Below are positions 5,384-6,700 of a stretch of DNA of 6,700 nucleotides, in pieces; positions within the stretch are counted from its first letter, which is position 1, and each line of letters begins with the position of its first letter. The translations under genes were made by a program, and so were the position numbers. Origin of the DNA: Anaerolineae bacterium (GTDB taxonomy: Bacteria; Chloroflexota; Anaerolineae; J102). Location of the stretch: the NCBI GenBank assembly GCA_026992375.1, contig JALXAF010000197.1, positions 1 through 6,700 on the forward strand, read 5' to 3'. The notes under the pieces were generated by a model, which did no database searches, was not told where the DNA came from, and was given only the letters and a program-made list of their open reading frames with translations.

Positions 5384-5418
5384 GCCCATCAATTCCGCTA
5401 TCGGATAGAGGAAACTTC

Positions 5419-6111
5419 GTGCCCGATTCACCCTACACCGATCCCCCATCCTCCCCGGCATTGCCGCCTGCAAACGCGGCGGACGCTGTTTCCGAGCCAT
5501 TTCCGGCTCCTGCCGAGCCCGTGGTCCCCGTCGAGCTCGTGGCGCCCGCTCCGGCCGCCCGCTCCCAACAGAGTTCCGTGAGCAGCGTCATCTGGGAGAC
5601 GCTGCAAACGCTGGTGCTGGCTGGCCTGCTCATCGTCTTCTTCCGCACCTTCGTCTTCCAGAATTTCGTCGTCGAAGGCAGCAGCATGTTCCCGACCCTG
5701 ATGCAGGGAGACCGGCTCATCGTCAGTCGCCTGAGCTATTTCGTGGGAGAGCCTGCTCGCGGGGACATCATCGTCTTCCAATATCCTTACGGCCCGGAGC
5801 GGGATTTCGTCAAGCGCATCATCGGCCTGCCGGGTGAGACCATCGCTATCCAGAATGGGCAGGTTTTCATCGATGGCAAGCCTTTGCCGCCTGAAGACTA
5901 CGTCAAAAATAAGAGCAGTGACACCATCGCTCCGATCACGCTGGGTGAAGATGAATACTTTGTGATGGGCGACAACCGCAGCGGCTCCAGCGATTCGCGC
6001 AGTTGGGGGCCGTTGCAAAGCCATTTCATCATCGGCAAAGCCTGGCTGATTTATTTCCCCTTCGACCATTTTCGATTCCTGCAACATCCCGATATGGAGT
6101 CGGAACCATGA
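5419..6111 (+). CDS. lepB: Signal peptidase I
   Basis: A 230-residue type I leader peptidase, which cleaves signal peptides from exported preproteins at the outer face of the cytoplasmic membrane. Residues 1-52 are a Pro/Ala-rich cytoplasmic tail, longer than in Bacillus SipS. A single membrane helix follows at about 60-80. The catalytic domain shows EGSSMFPTL (86-94) with nucleophile S89, box D RDFVKRIIGLPGE (128-140) with general-base K132, and box E GDNRSGSSDSR (184-194) with the supporting Ser/Asp. The Ser-Lys dyad is therefore intact. The start is GTG at 5419: GAGGA (5408-5412) lies six bases before it, and no ATG with a ribosome site is nearby. The stop overlaps the following rpiB start as ATGA. 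This implies co-transcription and translational coupling. Confidence 0.95.
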   Translation: MPDSPYTDPPSSPALPPANAADAVSEPFPAPAEPVVPVELVAPAPAARSQQSSVSSVIWETLQTLVLAGLLIVFFRTFVFQNFVVEGSSMFPTLMQGDRLIVSRLSYFVGEPARGDIIVFQYPYGPERDFVKRIIGLPGETIAIQNGQVFIDGKPLPPEDYVKNKSSDTIAPITLGEDEYFVMGDNRSGSSDSRSWGPLQSHFIIGKAWLIYFPFDHFRFLQHPDMESEP

Positions 6112-6686
6112 TCCCGAACGAACAGGAAGTTCGCGCCCTGGTGCGGCGCATCCTGCTGGATGTGTTGAGCGACGAGACATCGCCCGCGGCGAAGGCTGAC
6201 GCCCCGTCCGCCCCGGAAGCCGCGCCCCGCACCATCGCCATCGCTGCGGATCATGGCGGCTTCGAGCTGAAACAGCAGCTCATCCCCTGGCTGCAATCGC
6301 TGGGGCTCCGGGTGATGGATTTGGGGACGGATAGCCGCGAGAGCGTGGATTATCCTGATTTCGCTTTTTCCGCGGCCAGCATGGTCATGCAGGGCAAAGC
6401 GGACGCGGCCATCATCATCGATGGCGCGGGCATTGGATCGGCCATGACGGCCAACAAGCTGCCCGGCGTGCGGGCCAGCATGTGCTATGATGCGGCCACG
6501 GCCCGCAACGCCCGCGAGCACAATCACGCCAACGTGCTCACCCTGGGCGCGGGCATGATCGATCTGGACAAGGCCAGGGAAATCGTCAAAACCTGGCTCG
6601 AGACGCCCTGGGGCGGCGGCCGTCACGCCCGGCGCGTGGCCAAAATCACCGCCATCGAGCAGCGTTTCAGCAAAGCAAATTGCTAA
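6108..6686 (+). CDS. rpiB: RpiB/LacAB-family isomerase with BMC-type N-terminal peptide
   Basis: A 192-residue protein, against about 150 for RpiB. Residues 41-190 align with ribose-5-phosphate isomerase B: IAADHGGFELK (45-55) with D48/H49, DYPDFA (81-86), the GAGIGSAMTANK loop (106-117), REHNHANVLTLG (136-147) with ring-opening H138, and GGGRHARR (169-176) for phosphate. The E. coli catalytic C66-G-T67-G is D105-G-A107-G here, so ribose-phosphate isomerase activity is uncertain. The first 40 residues are extra: a helix at about 4-20 with hydrophobics at 8, 11, 12, 15, 16, 19 and 20, then an Ala/Pro/Ser linker, as in microcompartment cargo enzymes. GGAG at 6096-6099 lies eight bases before the ATG at 6108, which overlaps the lepB stop. 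An upstream in-frame ATG at 6003 lies inside lepB and is rejected. Family is firm; encapsulation is inferred. Confidence 0.88.
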   Translation: MIPNEQEVRALVRRILLDVLSDETSPAAKADAPSAPEAAPRTIAIAADHGGFELKQQLIPWLQSLGLRVMDLGTDSRESVDYPDFAFSAASMVMQGKADAAIIIDGAGIGSAMTANKLPGVRASMCYDAATARNAREHNHANVLTLGAGMIDLDKAREIVKTWLETPWGGGRHARRVAKITAIEQRFSKANC

Positions 6687-6691
6687 GGAGC

Positions 6692-6700
6692 ATGTCAGTG
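6692..6700 (+). CDS. Start of a further gene, cut by the window edge
   Basis: AAGGAG (6685-6690) overlaps the rpiB stop codon and is followed by two in-frame starts. ATG at 6692 is only one base from the Shine-Dalgarno. GTG at 6698 lies at the ideal seven-base spacing and is the likelier initiator. Only three codons at most are visible, so the product is unknown. The arrangement continues the lepB-rpiB operon, and if the microcompartment reading of rpiB is right, a shell or cargo protein would be expected. Confidence 0.5.

Noticed and set aside
6003..6107. Longer rpiB reading frame from the ATG at 6003
   Set aside because: The extra 35 codons lie inside lepB and have no ribosome binding site. 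The ATG at 6108 has GGAG at eight bases and an ATGA overlap with lepB.
5428..6180. Minus-strand open frame of 250 codons opposite lepB
   Set aside because: It mirrors signal peptidase I, whose catalytic motifs are all intact. The antisense translation shows no domain.

Overview
The window looks like part of a Chloroflexota chromosome (Anaerolineae/Caldilineae-like). The basis is high GC, a DUF35 Zn-ribbon/OB-fold protein whose wording resembles that group as I recall it, a lipoprotein with a Pro/Thr linker, and several kinds of short palindromic repeats in the gaps. The taxon is inferred from sequence flavour, not from a search.

Layout, left to right. (1) 1-740: a palindrome-rich leader with a perfect TATAAT box, then a DUF35 Zn-ribbon/OB-fold protein closed by a Rho-independent terminator. 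(2) 739-1245, minus strand: a small YqiA-like alpha/beta hydrolase. Its promoter places the transcript start almost on the ATG, so the mRNA is probably leaderless. (3) 1210-1558: a 349-base gap with hairpins and a 15-bp palindrome. (4) 1559-3822: hisC (histidinol-phosphate aminotransferase), overlapping by ATGA a lipoprotein with a polysaccharide-deacetylase (NodB-like) domain. (5) 3823-4035: a gap with two palindromic repeats. (6) 4036-4617: hisB (imidazoleglycerol-phosphate dehydratase). (7) 4618-4869: a gap with two more inverted-repeat elements. (8) 4870-5320: a YccF-type membrane protein and a strong terminator. (9) 5354-6686: an extended -10 promoter, signal peptidase I, and, overlapping it by ATGA, an RpiB/LacAB-family sugar-phosphate isomerase. 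(10) 6685-6700: a Shine-Dalgarno and start codon(s) of a further gene cut by the window edge.

hisC and hisB serve histidine biosynthesis but are separated by the lipoprotein and a repeat-rich gap. Most other genes are housekeeping.

The most interesting gene is the last complete one. The RpiB-like protein carries about 40 extra N-terminal residues: a short amphipathic helix followed by an Ala/Pro linker. This is the architecture of encapsulation peptides on bacterial microcompartment (BMC) cargo enzymes. Its active-site Cys-Gly-Thr-Gly is changed to Asp-Gly-Ala-Gly. RpiB-family proteins are signature members of the sugar-phosphate-utilising (SPU) class of BMC loci, so the window may end at the edge of such a locus. 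No shell protein is visible here, so this remains an inference.
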